Shown piece by piece: positions 62,300-64,000 of a stretch of 64,000 nt of DNA (its first letter is position 1; every line of letters begins with the position of its first letter). Source of the stretch: Nymphaea colorata. Its lineage: Eukaryota; Streptophyta; Magnoliopsida; Nymphaeales; Nymphaeaceae. The stretch covers positions 18,863,716-18,927,715 of the forward strand of contig NC_045144.1 in assembly GCF_008831285.2 (NCBI RefSeq), in the 5' to 3' direction. The position numbers and the translations under genes were made by a program. Under the pieces are notes generated by a model. The model had not been told where the DNA came from and did not search any database. It saw only the letters and a list, made by a program, of their open reading frames with translations.

Positions 62300-62624
62300 C
62301 TCTCTCTCTCTCTCTCCTGGTCGTCCCCCCCTTCTCTCTCCGCGATGATGGACAGATGGAAGAAGGCGGGAAGCAAGTTCCAGGTCGCTCCCGACTAGCG
62401 GGTAATTCGTTTTCCCAGTCCTCTCCGCTCGCACTCCAGATTCCCTCCCTCGCCCCTTTTGTTCAACGAAGATGGGTGAGTGGCGGGACTCGATTTCCCA
62501 TCTCAAACATGGAAATCCCTGCTTTGCTGCTTTTCCCTCAAACGGCTAAAACCGGTTTCCCCTCGCCCTGGGAAAGCCGACACCTTCCAAGTCCCATACG
62601 ATCGATCCCACCTACGAATGATCT

Positions 62625-62980
62625 GAATCATATCAAATATATCTTTATTCATATCCATTTTTCCGATATTCACATTTGAATTCGGATTTGAGTCTGAATA
62701 AGGAAAATTCATATCCTAATCTGAATCCAAAATTTAATTTTACGATTCGAATCCGAATTTTGAACCAGATTTTGCCAATTTTTAAAATTTAATAGCATTA
62801 GATAAAGGATATTTATTTAAAAATGAATCTGATCTGAATCCGAATATGATAGGATGTCATTTATTAAATCTGAATCCTATTCAATTTCTTAATCCGATAT
62901 TTAATTTTTTTTTCATATCCGATTTTTTCGGATCTGATCGATCAGATATCCGATTCCAATCAGATATATTGACATCCCTA
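62625..62980. mobile_element. Short interspersed element with TGACATCCCTA end (copy 3)
   Basis: It ends ATATATTGACATCCCTA like the element at 16.07 kb and shares TTTAATAGCATTAGATA, ATGTCATTTATTAAAT and TTTCATATCCGATTTTTT with it. The left end is worn. It lies about 330 bp upstream of the pseudouridine synthase ATG. Confidence 0.65.
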
Positions 62981-63908
62981 AATTTCCACCCAGCCATATG
63001 AAAGCATAGATCAAACTAGTGATGTCGGACTGGGTTTAAGAGGTCCAAACAGCTCAGGGTTTAAACCTACCTTGGAATTTAGATGGGAAGTCCGACATCT
63101 ATCAATTGAAGTACAACACATTGATTATATACTAATTCATAAAAATAATGTGTATAGGAAATCGAGCTTTCACGAGCTTGCTAACCTGACGTTATGCCCC
63201 TCAAAGCTAAACTAGTCCATATGTGAGGTTCCGCCAATCTAACTTACCCAAACTCTATCTCAGGTGGAGTTTGACTCTAATATGAAATTCTTAAAAACTG
63301 GATCTGGATCAGAATCTAGATCTAGATCTTATATGAGGTTCAGTTGCTCACTTTTGTGATACCAATTGTTTGTCGCTTTTTTTGTGATATGAAACCGTGT
63401 TGGGATAGTTTCAATTTTTGCTAAAAATTACTTATAATGCTTAAAACTATTGAATTGAAAATATATATGTATGTAAATTGAGTTTTATAAAATGGGTTTA
63501 TTTAACTGTTTTAGATCTACCCACCCTAAAATTTGATTTACACATTCACTTTTTTTTTTTTAGTTTTAATCATGAACACAATTCGTCGATAAAAGTAGTT
63601 TTGGCTTGCCATAAAAGTTCCACGGTATTTAAGTATCTCAATTGAACAATCTCTCTTTTTCTCTGGAAGCTAGTAAATACTAAATAATTATATTTTAGAC
63701 GGGTAAAGAATAAATTCAACTCTTGATATTTTTAGATCGACGTTTGAGACGATAAATAAAAATAAAAAGGTAGAAACCAATATCAAATGTGAAAAATGCA
63801 TAATAAACTTTTTCTATGTTTTCTCTCAATCATCTACCTAAAAAGAAACAAATCAAAACAGATATTGTTTTTTATCCACCGAGCATTCAAGTGTATTACA
63901 TCTAATAG

Positions 63909-63909
<1 letters not shown>

Positions 63910-63948
<39 letters not shown>
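63910..63948. repeat. (TTA)n microsatellite
   Basis: About 12 TTA units. Confidence 0.95.
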
Positions 63949-63949
<1 letters not shown>

Positions 63950-64000
63950 AAGTTACCTCTCTCACTGACAGGGTCATTTAATTTATGGACGGTTGAAAGA

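Larger units (their letters stand above)
62300..64000. other. Upstream region of the pseudouridine synthase gene
   Basis: The GA-rich leader and a moderately GC-rich stretch to about 62.6 kb are the likely promoter. Beyond it lie a GATGTCA-type element (62.62-62.98 kb) and AT-rich sequence ending in a TTA microsatellite. No gene recognised. Confidence 0.55.

Overview
This is nuclear DNA from a flowering plant. The evidence is intron-rich genes with GT-AG and occasional GC-AG splice sites, plant-only families (a PBS1-type receptor-like cytoplasmic kinase and a CC-type glutaredoxin), long AT-rich intergenic DNA, and many TA and CT/GA microsatellites. The species cannot be told from the window. 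The GC-rich intronless glutaredoxin and the abundance of CT/GA tracts would fit a monocot or an early-diverging angiosperm, but that is only an impression. There is no operon structure and no CRISPR. I recognised no intact autonomous transposon and no rRNA or tRNA gene.

Five protein-coding genes can be modelled to exon level, and every exon phase closes. (1) 4132-10498, minus: a 5-exon PBS1-like kinase of 477 aa. (2) 18492-22113, plus: an 8-exon Golgi-type (type II) membrane protein of 566 aa resembling alpha-1,6-fucosyltransferases. (3) 27599-34841, plus: a 7-exon CID-domain protein of 527 aa (RPRD/Rtt103-like, RNA polymerase II CTD interaction), probably with an untranslated first exon near 24.2 kb that carries an 11-codon uORF. 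(4) 41822-42196, plus: an intronless CC-type (ROXY) glutaredoxin of 124 aa. (5) 49772-62299, minus: a 12-exon RluA-family RNA pseudouridine synthase (PUS7-like) of 383 aa whose introns hold many repeats. The genes are functionally unrelated neighbours, as is usual in plant chromosomes.

The gaps (1-4131, 10.5-18.4 kb, 22.1-24.1 kb, 34.9-41.6 kb, 42.2-49.7 kb, 62.3-64 kb) and the larger introns hold degenerate non-autonomous elements. One family is rich in GAGCTCGAG-type words, with hAT-like termini. Another has GATGTCA/TGACATC ends and occurs at least three times, one copy flanked by a 14-bp direct repeat. A third is a hairpin MITE whose paralogous empty site is visible in the same intron. There are also several local tandem duplications.

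No undescribed multi-gene system was found. The most useful observations are the PBS1 decoy (protease cleavage motif kept, SEMPH recognition motif replaced), two GC-AG introns (one with a competing in-frame GT donor 24 nt upstream), an 81-nt intron that can be read through, and a triplicated intron segment in the pseudouridine synthase gene that has created decoy 5' splice sites. All exon models were made by eye from the DNA; protein identities come from recall of family sequences, not from a search.
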